Source of the DNA: CAYXLI01 sp964464925 | GTDB lineage: Bacteria; Acidobacteriota; Terriglobia; Bryobacterales; Bryobacteraceae | Assembly (NCBI GenBank): GCA_964464925.1 | Contig: CAYXLI010000047.1 | Coordinates: 1-33,405 of the forward strand | DNA: 33,405 bases | Direction: 5' to 3' | Shown: positions 7,772-15,593 of the stretch, piece after piece | Layout: every line of letters begins with the position of its first letter | Numbering within the stretch: the first letter of the stretch is position 1 | Notes under the pieces: model-generated | Databases searched by the model: none | Seen by the model: only the letters and a program-made list of their open reading frames with translations | What the model was told of the DNA's origin: nothing | Program-made: the position numbers and the translations under genes

Positions 7772-8940
7772 GCCTTCAGGTACCCTTGCGGCAGCCGTGC
7801 TTCCTTCTTCTGCACGAGCGCGATGTTGGCCAGGTGCGGACCCGCGACCGCCTGGGCCGCGACTTCGATGGGGCAGTTTGGCTCATTACGCGTCTTGATG
7901 CAATCGAGGAAGTTCTGGACGTGCGCTTCCGCATTGGAGAGCCCGATCTTCGGACGTTCTTCGTAGATGGGCGCGGCGTCCTTCTTCCATGGCTCGGCAT
8001 ACACGGCGTAGCCGGTCTCGTCCATGATCATGGTCCCTTTGTCGCCCATGAACGTGATGGACCAGCCGTTCTGATAGGCGTTGTCGTAATCCAGGCTCCA
8101 GGTGACCAGGCGCTCCGGATATTGAAAGACAGCGGTGAACACGTCGGCATGTTCGGCGCCCTTCATCTTGGCGACCATTCCCTGGCTGATGGCTGCGTCT
8201 GGTGGCCCGGACTTGGTGAACCATTGCACAACGTCCATGAGGTGAGTGCCCTGGTCGGTCATGTTGCCGCCTGCGTAATCCCAGAAGTAGCGCCAATTGC
8301 GGAAGCGCATGGGCTCCAACTCGCGCTTCGGAGCGTCGCCGAGGAAGCGGGCCCAATCGAGTTTACCGGGGAGGGGCGTATTGTTCAGCGGCTTGGCGAT
8401 GTTCCAGTTCCACATCGGCTTCACCATATAAACATCGCCCAGTATTCCATCGTCTACCAGCTTTTTAGCCTTCGCTACAGATTCGGAACTGCGGCGCTGC
8501 ATTCCGACCTGCACCACCTGTTTGGTGGAGCGCACGGCCTTTACCATCTTCAGGCTGTCTTCGAGTGACTTGGAGAGAGGCTTTTCGGTGTAGACATCTT
8601 TCTTGGCATCCAACGCGGCGAGCAGCATCGGGCAGTGGTGATGATCGGGGCCGGCAAGCAGCACAGCATCGACCTTCTGCGCGAGCACGTCATGATAATC
8701 GACGAAGGGCTTCGCATCCGGGAACATCTCCCTGGCCTTCTCCAGATTCGGCTCGTAGACGTCGCAGACGGCCAGGCACTCCGCACCAAATTTCTTGAAA
8801 ACGCTAGCGACATAGCGTCCACGGCCGCCGGTAGCAATCGCTCCAAACGTGATCCGGTCGTTGGCGCCGAACGCGGATTCCGGAACGAAAAGCGGCGCGG
8901 CAGTGACGGCAGCACCCGCCAGAAATTCTCTTCTCTCCAT
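7768..8940 (-). CDS. Gfo/Idh/MocA family oxidoreductase with Tat-like signal peptide
   Basis: A 390-residue protein. The N-terminus MERREFLAGAAVTAAPLFVP is a twin-arginine signal (RREFL), so the enzyme is probably exported folded with its cofactor. The NAD(P)-binding Rossmann fold follows (ITFGAIATGGRGRY, then CLAVCDV ending strand 2). The conserved EKP is at 119-121 (YTEKPLSKS), and GGNMTDQGTHLMDVVQW in the C-terminal domain includes the family's conserved His. Relatives oxidise or reduce sugars and sugar derivatives; the substrate is unknown. AGGAGGT sits 4-5 bases before the ATG, overlapping the stop of the upstream methyltransferase gene, so the genes are coupled. The 3' end overlaps dctA by four bases, tail to tail. 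Confidence 0.93.
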   Translation of the reverse strand: MERREFLAGAAVTAAPLFVPESAFGANDRITFGAIATGGRGRYVASVFKKFGAECLAVCDVYEPNLEKAREMFPDAKPFVDYHDVLAQKVDAVLLAGPDHHHCPMLLAALDAKKDVYTEKPLSKSLEDSLKMVKAVRSTKQVVQVGMQRRSSESVAKAKKLVDDGILGDVYMVKPMWNWNIAKPLNNTPLPGKLDWARFLGDAPKRELEPMRFRNWRYFWDYAGGNMTDQGTHLMDVVQWFTKSGPPDAAISQGMVAKMKGAEHADVFTAVFQYPERLVTWSLDYDNAYQNGWSITFMGDKGTMIMDETGYAVYAEPWKKDAAPIYEERPKIGLSNAEAHVQNFLDCIKTRNEPNCPIEVAAQAVAGPHLANIALVQKKEARLPQGYLKA

Positions 8941-8949
8941 GGAGACCTC

Positions 8950-9651
8950 CTATAATTTCCGCGCAGCCAGCACGCGCGACGGATACCCGGTTTGCCGGAC
9001 TAAGCGGTCCGTCGTGATCCGGAAATCAATGGACTCGATCAACTCAGGGACGCGTTCTTCCACCTGGCGTCCCCAGAAAGCGGGGGCCAATTTGCCCGCG
9101 ATCCTGTAAAGCTGGTTGAACACTTCCGTGTTCTGGCCGATCATGACGAGTGTGAACGGCGCACCCGGCCGGAGTACCCGGTGGATCTCCAGCAAGGTCT
9201 GAATGATGTCGTCGCCGGAAAGCAGTTCCAGCAGATAGCAGCAGACAACCGCGTCGAACGTCTCATCCCGGAACGGCATATAGCGCGCATCCACCGCTTT
9301 GCAGTGGGCGGCCACATCAGGGAACTGGGTCTGCACACGGCGTTGTGTCCGCGCAGCCATGTTTGGCGAAAGGTCGAGTCCGATAGTTGAACCGTTCGGA
9401 TTCCTTCGCACCAGACGCCGGAACATCTCGCCCGAGCCGGTGGCCACTTCCAGAACGTTCATGCCGTCCTCAATGCCGCAGACTTCCAATGCCTCCTGAT
9501 GCGCCCGGGAGTGGAAAAAGAAAGTAGATGCAGGATACACAAGCGCCAGCCGGTCATAAACCCGCCGGGTGCGATCCGCAATGGTCTGGGGCATGTCATC
9601 GACAGCCGTTTTAAGAAGGGGAAGTGTCAACTTCGTGGTTCTGGTTTCCAT
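8950..9651 (-). CDS. Class I SAM-dependent methyltransferase
   Basis: A 233-residue cytoplasmic protein with a UbiE/Methyltransf_11-like fold. Motif I is NVLEVATGSGE (residues 65-75), the ribose-binding acid is Asp93 in TIGLDLSPNM, motif II includes AVDARYMPFRDETFDAVVCCYLLE (119 onward), and EIHRVLRPGAPFTLV is the usual post-motif helix-strand. The acceptor could be a lipid, quinone or small metabolite. It is the middle gene of a tight minus-strand series: 15 bases after the kinase stop and 9 bases before the oxidoreductase start. The Shine-Dalgarno before ATG 9651 is weak. An internal Met at residue 20 is an alternative start, also without a clear ribosome site. Confidence 0.88.
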   Translation of the reverse strand: METRTTKLTLPLLKTAVDDMPQTIADRTRRVYDRLALVYPASTFFFHSRAHQEALEVCGIEDGMNVLEVATGSGEMFRRLVRRNPNGSTIGLDLSPNMAARTQRRVQTQFPDVAAHCKAVDARYMPFRDETFDAVVCCYLLELLSGDDIIQTLLEIHRVLRPGAPFTLVMIGQNTEVFNQLYRIAGKLAPAFWGRQVEERVPELIESIDFRITTDRLVRQTGYPSRVLAARKL

Positions 9652-9666
9652 AGTGCGAGCGTGCTC

Positions 9667-10947
9667 TTACGACACTGCTGCAAGAGTGGACCTCGATTCC
9701 GGTAATTCGATTTCAGTAAGTGTACCTTGTCCCGGTTTGCTGTCTATGTACATGCGGTATTGGTTGCCGAAGAGGACCTTCAGTCGCTCATTCACGTTAT
9801 TGATGCCAATACCCTGGTCGAAAAGGGTTGCCAGTTTTGCCTCCGGAATCCCGACGCCATCGTCTTCCACGGACAGGTGCAGCCGGCCATCGACCAGACG
9901 GCTCCGTACTCGAATCATACCGCCTTCCACCTTGCCGCTCAATCCATGCTTGATACTGTTTTCCACCAAGGGCTGCAGGATCATGCTGGGCACTGACTGA
10001 TCGAGGGTAAGGGGGTCGACCTCCTTCAAAAATCGGAGTTTATCTCCAAAGCGCACGAGTTCGATGGCCATGTAGTCGTCGATGAACTGCAGCTCTTCGC
10101 GCAATGGATTCATGTTCTCCTGCTTGCGCATGACACGGCGAAGAATGTTGGAGAGCTTGCCGATCATGCTGCGCGCCTTTTCGGGATCGGTGCGGATGAG
10201 CGAGGTAATTGAGTTGAGCGTATTGAAGAGAAAATGCGGATTGATCTGGCGTGTGAGAGCCGACAAGCGCGCCTCGTTCAAAAGACGTTGCTGCGTTTCC
10301 AGCTTGTCTTCGTTGCGCGTGTTGTTCCAGATCTTCAAAGGCAGCAGTACGGCGAAGACAGTAGTGACGTAAACGGCGATGACACCGAGACGTGTCGACT
10401 CCTCTCCATACAGCGCAAAGAGGACTTTGGGACCGAATACCTGAATGGCGCTCCATCGGAGCATCTCGGCGAAAATGATGCCTGCGAGTATCAGGAAGTT
10501 AAACGCAGAACGGACAGTGTCCGGTGCTTTTCGCAGCAGAGAGAAGTGCCAGATTTCTTCCGGATCGGGCGCCAGGTCCCGAAGCAAACCGCCTAGCACT
10601 CCCACGCCGGCGAAGATCAGCATGGAAAGGAACTCACCGTGAATCATCGCCGGGATGGAAATGAGAATGCCGGAGAAGAGGCCCGTTACATAGCCGCCCA
10701 ACATGCCTGCCAGCAGGCTTCCTTCCAGTCCAAGGTCGACCGCTTTGTAGATACCCGTTACGACGCGGACGGCGACACCGGTCGCGAAGATAAGCGATAG
10801 ATTGAGGGCGAACTGGACCCGCTGGTTGAGCGTCCGTTCCTCCCGCAGCAGCATGCGTTTGAACGCATTGATGCGCACCAGGATGCTGGCCAGGGATGCC
10901 GCCACGGCAAGCTTGATGAAAAGAATGATGAGGTTCTGCTCAACCAT
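9667..10947 (-). CDS. LytS/YehU-type sensor histidine kinase
   Basis: A 426-residue inner-membrane kinase. The first 205 residues hold five to six hydrophobic helices with the 5TM-LYT look (LGLEGSLLAGMLGGYVTGL, then GVGVLGGLLRD). A short coiled region follows, then the His_kinase domain with the phospho-acceptor His238 in QINPHFLFNTLNSI. The ATPase domain has the N-box LQPLVENSIKHG (325-336), G1 DDGVGI (362-367) and GIGINNVNERL. Such kinases normally pair with a LytTR response regulator, yet none is encoded in this window. Instead a methyltransferase and a Tat-exported oxidoreductase follow at 15 and 9 bases. It may act on a distant regulator. The gene diverges from the MacB-like permease over only 72 bases. 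Confidence 0.93.
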   Translation of the reverse strand: MVEQNLIILFIKLAVAASLASILVRINAFKRMLLREERTLNQRVQFALNLSLIFATGVAVRVVTGIYKAVDLGLEGSLLAGMLGGYVTGLFSGILISIPAMIHGEFLSMLIFAGVGVLGGLLRDLAPDPEEIWHFSLLRKAPDTVRSAFNFLILAGIIFAEMLRWSAIQVFGPKVLFALYGEESTRLGVIAVYVTTVFAVLLPLKIWNNTRNEDKLETQQRLLNEARLSALTRQINPHFLFNTLNSITSLIRTDPEKARSMIGKLSNILRRVMRKQENMNPLREELQFIDDYMAIELVRFGDKLRFLKEVDPLTLDQSVPSMILQPLVENSIKHGLSGKVEGGMIRVRSRLVDGRLHLSVEDDGVGIPEAKLATLFDQGIGINNVNERLKVLFGNQYRMYIDSKPGQGTLTEIELPESRSTLAAVS

Positions 10948-11019
10948 CGCTTGACAGGACTATTTCAACACGAATGCCTGAGGGAACTTCGGCACGTGCG
11001 GCGGTGTCCAACGCAGTCC

Positions 11020-13419
11020 ATGGAGTCTGTCATCCAGGACATTCGTTATGCACTCAGGAGCTTCCGGAGAGAGCCCGGTTGGTTCCTGATTGCAGTGCTT
11101 GCCATGACGCTCGGGATCGGAGGGACGACGGCTATATTCAGTATCGTGGACCGAATCCTGTTCCGGCCGCTGCCGTACCCCGGGGCGGAGCAGATCGTCT
11201 GGTTCGGCGTGAAGGCTCCGATCAGCTCGAACGAGTTCCTGCTGGAAGGCGCATATTTACACTTTCGCGATCACCAGCAGGTCTTCGATACGATGACGTC
11301 CTTTTCTGGAGTAGGCGATTGCGATCTGAACGAGGCGCAGCCAGAGCGTCTGCGGTGCGCGCAGGCGGCCGCAGATTTTCTGCCGTTCTTCGGAATCCGG
11401 CCGATGCGCGGGCGGAACTTCACCCAGGAAGAGACGACTCGGAATGGACCGAGGGCGGCGCTGCTGACCTATGGATTCTGGCAGCGGCGGTTTGGTCGCG
11501 ATGAGACGGTAGTCGGGCGCAAGATCCAAGTGGATGGGCGTGCCGTGCAGGTAATCGGCGTGCTGCCGGCGGATTTTGAGATGCCCAACCTGACGCGCCC
11601 AGACATGCTGCTTGGACAGCAGGTGAATCTTGCACCGCATGTTAGCGTCACGTTCCTGACTGCGTTCGGCAAGCTGAAGCGCAATGTGACGCCGCAGCAG
11701 GCTTCCGCGTCACTATTTCCGCTATTCCAGGACACTCTTAAGGATGTTCCGGCAGGATTCGCGAAGGAGTGCACGTTCCATGTCATGCCGTTGCGGGATC
11801 GTCAGGTGCGGGATTACCGGACGGCGTCGTTGGTGCTGCTCGGGTGTGTCATGGGGCTGCTGCTGATTTCCTGTGCGAACGTGGCAAACCTGCTGCTTGC
11901 GAGGACGGCGGCAAGAACACGGGAAATTTCTGTGCGCATGGCACTAGGAGCGGGGCGGCTTCGGCTCGTTCGCCAGATGCTTACTGAGAGCCTGCTCTTG
12001 GCAGCGTGCGGATGCGCCTGCGGCTTGGCGGCGGCTGCGGCTTTGCTGCGACTACTGGTGAAGTTCGCTCCAGTTGGAATTCCGCGCATGGCGGATGCTG
12101 CGCTGGATGGACGAATACTGCTGTTCGCTGCACTGGTTTCGATGGTCTGCGGCATTTTGTTCGGTACGGCGCCCCCGCTGCAGTTACCCCGGCCGGAAAC
12201 TTTGAACACTGCGCGTTCCAAAGGACATGGATTCCGCCTTCGCCAAGGCTTGATCGCCGTGCAGATCGCACTCTCGTTTACGCTGCTGACCGGCGCCGGC
12301 CTACTTCTAAAAAGTCTGTGGAACCTGCAGCATGTGAAGCTCGGGATGGAGGCGGAGAACGTGCTGACCGTGCGGCTGCAACTTGCGCGGGAGAGGTATG
12401 CACAACAGGGACAGCAAGCCGCATTTCTGCAGGATGCGCTGGCCCGTGTGCAGCATCTGCCGGGCATTCGTTCGGTAGCGCTCTCCGATTCGGTGCCGCT
12501 GTACGGGGCGGCGGCTACGATGATTTTCTCGAACATTCAAGTGGAAGGACGGCCTTTGGATGCAAAGCGGCTCACCGGGGGCATGACGGTGTTTCGGACC
12601 GTGTCGCCCTCTTACTTCGAAACACTGCGGATCGCTATTCTTCACGGGCGCGCGTTCACGGCTCAGGATCAGACCGGATCGGAGTTGGTGACGATTCTGG
12701 ACGAGCAACTCGCGAAGAAGCTGTTCGGGAATGAGGACCCGATCGGGAAGCGGGTACGATCGCCCGAAAGCACCTCTCCCTGGCACACGATCATTGGCGT
12801 TGCCGCCCGAGTGAAGAATGCATACCTGAACACCGGGGACGATCCGGAATACTACTATCCCTGGCGGCAGGACACAGGGCGCGCGCGAGCCCACCTGCTG
12901 ATTCGTTCCGATGCGCAACCCGGTGCACTGGCCCGGCTGATTCAAAGCGAGGTTTCGCAAATCGACTCCACGCTTCCGCTCACGATCACCTCCATGGAGG
13001 AAAATATCGGCCGGCAAATTGAGCGGCCCCGGTTCGAAACGATGCTGCTGGCTCTGTTCGCGCTGATCGGAGTTGTGCTTGCTGCGGTGGGCCAATTCGG
13101 CGTCATTTCGTGCCTGGTGACGCAACGATCCTCAGAATTGGGCGTCCGGATGGCGCTCGGTGCAACGCCGCGCCGGGTGGTAGCACTGGTTCTCCGCAAC
13201 ACACTGGCTTGGACCATAGGCGGATCGGTGGCCGGACTGATAGTGGCTTTTGGATCGGCGAAGCAACTCGAGTCGATGCTTTACGGTGTGCAGGCCCGCG
13301 ATGTGTGGACTTGTGCAGCGGTGTTCGGTCTGCTCCTAATGGTGTCGATCGTAGCAGCGTGGCAGCCCTCATGGAGGGCGTCCCGGCTGGATCCGGCACA
13401 GGTGTTGCGGCACGAGTGA
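11020..13419 (+). CDS. MacB/FtsX-type ABC permease, Acidobacterial (ADOP-like) family
   Basis: A 799-residue membrane protein from ATG 11020, which gives MESVIQDIRYALRSFRREPGW, the standard opening of this family. An in-frame extension to 10951 seems unreal. After TM1 (VLAMTLGIGGTTAIFSIV) comes a periplasmic MacB_PCD domain with the GRNFTQEE and VVGRKIQVDGRAVQVIGVLP patterns. Then follow an FtsX domain (LLLISCANVANLLLARTAAR, REISVRMALGAGRLRLVRQM), a second TM and periplasmic domain, and a second FtsX domain (QRSSELGVRMALGATPRRVV, ending RASRLDPAQVLRHE). It is thus an internally duplicated permease with no fused or adjacent ATPase. It probably powers envelope export or stress functions with an ATPase encoded elsewhere, or acts without one. 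No good ribosome site is visible. Confidence 0.92.
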   Translation: MESVIQDIRYALRSFRREPGWFLIAVLAMTLGIGGTTAIFSIVDRILFRPLPYPGAEQIVWFGVKAPISSNEFLLEGAYLHFRDHQQVFDTMTSFSGVGDCDLNEAQPERLRCAQAAADFLPFFGIRPMRGRNFTQEETTRNGPRAALLTYGFWQRRFGRDETVVGRKIQVDGRAVQVIGVLPADFEMPNLTRPDMLLGQQVNLAPHVSVTFLTAFGKLKRNVTPQQASASLFPLFQDTLKDVPAGFAKECTFHVMPLRDRQVRDYRTASLVLLGCVMGLLLISCANVANLLLARTAARTREISVRMALGAGRLRLVRQMLTESLLLAACGCACGLAAAAALLRLLVKFAPVGIPRMADAALDGRILLFAALVSMVCGILFGTAPPLQLPRPETLNTARSKGHGFRLRQGLIAVQIALSFTLLTGAGLLLKSLWNLQHVKLGMEAENVLTVRLQLARERYAQQGQQAAFLQDALARVQHLPGIRSVALSDSVPLYGAAATMIFSNIQVEGRPLDAKRLTGGMTVFRTVSPSYFETLRIAILHGRAFTAQDQTGSELVTILDEQLAKKLFGNEDPIGKRVRSPESTSPWHTIIGVAARVKNAYLNTGDDPEYYYPWRQDTGRARAHLLIRSDAQPGALARLIQSEVSQIDSTLPLTITSMEENIGRQIERPRFETMLLALFALIGVVLAAVGQFGVISCLVTQRSSELGVRMALGATPRRVVALVLRNTLAWTIGGSVAGLIVAFGSAKQLESMLYGVQARDVWTCAAVFGLLLMVSIVAAWQPSWRASRLDPAQVLRHE

Positions 13420-13449
13420 GAGCGGCACGGATGCTACCTTGGAAGTAGA

Positions 13450-14043
13450 TTGCAATTGATTAAAGTCGCGGAAGCCGACTTCCCCAGCCGTTTCGGGCAT
13501 TTCCGCATTTTCGGATTCGAAGCTCATTACCCGTCAGGTATAGAGGAATCGGTTGTCCTCAAGCTAGGAGATCTGAACGGCGAACCGCCACTGGTGCGTG
13601 TGCACTCGCAGTGTCTGACTGGCGACGTGTTTCACAGCCTGCGATGCGATTGCCGGGCGCAACTGGAACTGGCGCTCTCGATGATTGCCGAAGCGGGACG
13701 CGGATTGGTGATCTATGAGCACCAGGAAGGCCGCGGAATCGGCCTGATGAACAAACTGCGCGCGTATGAGCTGCAGGACGCGGGAGCGGACACTGTGGAG
13801 GCCAACGAGCAGCTTGGCTTCGAAGCGGATATGCGTGATTACGAAATGCCGGGTGCGATTCTGAACTTTCTGGGCGTGAAAGCCGTGCGGCTGCTTTCCA
13901 ACAATCCGGACAAGATCAAAGCACTGGAGAAGGCGGGAATTCGCGTCGCGGAGCGCGTGCCTTGCGTGGTGGAACCAATTGCGACAACCGAGGACTACCT
14001 GAAGACGAAGCAGGAGAAGATGGGGCACCTGCTGGATCTGTAG
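13450..14043 (+). CDS. ribA: GTP cyclohydrolase II
   Basis: A 197-residue stand-alone enzyme, matching the usual length of about 196. It opens the imidazole ring of GTP and releases formate and pyrophosphate, the first step of riboflavin synthesis. Zinc ligands Cys55, Cys66 and Cys68 are in HSQCLTGDVFHSLRCDCR. EGRGIGLMNKL (93-103) is the phosphate/GTP loop. Tyr106, Asp127 and Arg129 align with the catalytic Tyr105, Asp126 and Arg128 of E. coli RibA. There is no ATG: TTG at 13450 is preceded by GGAAG at four bases and a second TTG at 13456 is possible. No FMN riboswitch is seen in the 30 bases after the upstream permease, and other rib genes are not nearby. Confidence 0.96.
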   Translation: MQLIKVAEADFPSRFGHFRIFGFEAHYPSGIEESVVLKLGDLNGEPPLVRVHSQCLTGDVFHSLRCDCRAQLELALSMIAEAGRGLVIYEHQEGRGIGLMNKLRAYELQDAGADTVEANEQLGFEADMRDYEMPGAILNFLGVKAVRLLSNNPDKIKALEKAGIRVAERVPCVVEPIATTEDYLKTKQEKMGHLLDL

Positions 14044-14057
14044 GCGCCCCGTTGCAC

Positions 14058-14288
14058 TTAGACTTTCGGCTTGGGCGGTGGAAGATCCCGCGCCTTGCAT
14101 TCACTCACAAAACCGTTTCTTGCGTGCGATCCGTCACAAAACGGCTTGTTCTCTGCGAGGCCACAGCGGCAGAGTGAGATGACCGTTCGGCCGGCGAGCC
14201 CGAAATCCGTACCTTCGAAATCGGAGATCGTGAAGTCGCCCTCGATGCGGATCGGGCCATTCCTCAGAATCGTAACCTTGGCTGACAT
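14058..14288 (-). CDS. CDGSH-type iron-sulfur protein
   Basis: A small 76-residue protein from ATG 14288 (MSAKVTILRNGPIRIEGDF). A longer in-frame version overlaps the divergent gene and is unlikely. The 16-residue CRCGLAENKPFCDGSH fits the CDGSH 2Fe-2S consensus, with the three Cys and one His ligands and an Ala where Ser/Thr is common. The preceding strand, with ALAGRT-like turns, is typical of the prokaryotic zf-CDGSH domain. Such proteins transfer electrons or clusters, and the target is unknown. It is convergent with ribA, leaving 14 bases, and divergent from the exported-protein gene at 14337. Confidence 0.93.
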   Translation of the reverse strand: MSAKVTILRNGPIRIEGDFTISDFEGTDFGLAGRTVISLCRCGLAENKPFCDGSHARNGFVSECKARDLPPPKPKV

Positions 14289-14336
14289 GCAAGGATGGTA
14301 ACAAACGAAAGAACGTTGACTGCGATAATGCAAGCG

Positions 14337-15593
14337 ATGGTCCGGAAGCTGTTTGTGTGTGCGATGTGCCTAGGCTGCGTGCGCGCCGAAGATCCGCCGG
14401 ACCTGCTGCAACGCGTACGCGTTCATATGGCCGGAACGCTGGTACGCCTTCCGAACTATACCTGCCTGCAAACCATTCAACGCACGGAACGGCGGGCCCC
14501 CGCGCGCAAATTTCAACTGATCGACACGGTGCGGCTGGAGGTTGCGCTGGTGGACGGCAAGGAGCTATTTGCCTGGCCGGGAGAGCATAAGTTCCAAGAC
14601 AAAGAAATCAATGAAATCGTAGTGGGCGGTGCGATCGGAAACGGCAATTTCGCCTTGCACGCGAAGAGTGTATTTTCCTCGGGCGCGCCAAAGTTCACCT
14701 ACATGGGCGAGCGGATCCGCGACGACCGGAGAACGCATCGTTGGGATTTCGAAGTGCCCCAGGGGCGAAGCGGCTATGTGATCCGGACCGGCAGGCGTGA
14801 AGCGGTAGTCGGCTATCACGGCTCATTCTGGGTGGATGCCGAAACGTTGGACCTGATCCGGCTGGAGGTGGAGGCCGACAACATTCCGCCGGAACTGCGA
14901 CTGTTTCGCGCGAGCGATGCGATGGAATACACTCGCACGAATATCGGAGGGAGCATGTTCCTGCTGCCGCAATACTCCGAGTTGCACATGATCGACGATA
15001 CGAATTCAGACAGCGTCAACCGGACGCAGTTCTCCAATTGCCGGCAGTACACGGGCGAGTCCGCCCTGATCTTTGGCAATCCGGAGCAAACCGCCGCGCA
15101 GGAAAGAAAGATTCGCGATGTGCAACTCCCACCGAACGTCATATTGGAGACAACGTTGGAAACGCCTGTTCAATCGGCGGCATCGGCGGTCGGCGATCCC
15201 CTGACGTTCCTTGTGGAGAAGGGAGTGAAGAAAGACGGGCAGGTGCTGGTTCCGAAGGGTGCTGTACTGCACGCGCGTCTTTCACTGTTGCGCCGCCAGA
15301 ATTCAGATCAGCCGGCGTACGCCGTGGGAATCAAGCTTCTGGAGTTGGAAGCACCGGGTTCCCGTGTGAAATTCAAAGCGGCACTGGATCAGATTGTTGT
15401 AAGCGCCAACACGGCTATTTACCGGGGCGGCACAACGGCTCCACTTCAGTGGAGAATGGAAAGAGCGCTTTCGGAATACAACGAGACGATTTTCGGCAGC
15501 GTGTTCTTCATGAAAGGCAATGAACTGAAGTTGCCGCGCGGGCTGCGCATCACGTGGCGCACGCGGCAGCCGGACGGTGAGGATCAACAGTGA
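14337..15593 (+). CDS. Exported protein of unknown function with a C-terminal VP-K-G-A beta domain
   Basis: A 418-residue protein not assigned to a named family. The start at 14337 gives the signal peptide MVRKLFVCAMCLGCVRA followed by EDPP; ATG 14328 is an alternative. The first half (about 20-260) is a beta-rich region with LPNYTCLQTIQR, a glycine-rich stretch near residues 97-104, and repeated aromatic strands such as YHGSFWVDAETLDLIRLE. This resembles lipoprotein-binding folds such as LolA-like proteins, but that is only an impression. The C-terminal part has LPPNVILETTLETPV, VGDPLTFLVEKGVKKDGQVLVPKGAVLHARL and a run of strands, a pattern I have seen in Acidobacterial exported proteins. 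Its stop TGA overlaps the GH88 start (GTGA), so the two are translationally coupled. Confidence 0.8.
   Translation: MVRKLFVCAMCLGCVRAEDPPDLLQRVRVHMAGTLVRLPNYTCLQTIQRTERRAPARKFQLIDTVRLEVALVDGKELFAWPGEHKFQDKEINEIVVGGAIGNGNFALHAKSVFSSGAPKFTYMGERIRDDRRTHRWDFEVPQGRSGYVIRTGRREAVVGYHGSFWVDAETLDLIRLEVEADNIPPELRLFRASDAMEYTRTNIGGSMFLLPQYSELHMIDDTNSDSVNRTQFSNCRQYTGESALIFGNPEQTAAQERKIRDVQLPPNVILETTLETPVQSAASAVGDPLTFLVEKGVKKDGQVLVPKGAVLHARLSLLRRQNSDQPAYAVGIKLLELEAPGSRVKFKAALDQIVVSANTAIYRGGTTAPLQWRMERALSEYNETIFGSVFFMKGNELKLPRGLRITWRTRQPDGEDQQ

Noticed and set aside
7786..8568. A 260-codon plus-strand frame
   Set aside because: Antisense to the well-supported Gfo/Idh/MocA gene; composition is that of a shadow frame.
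12307..13125. A 272-codon minus-strand frame
   Set aside because: Antisense to the second half of the MacB-like permease, which is intact.
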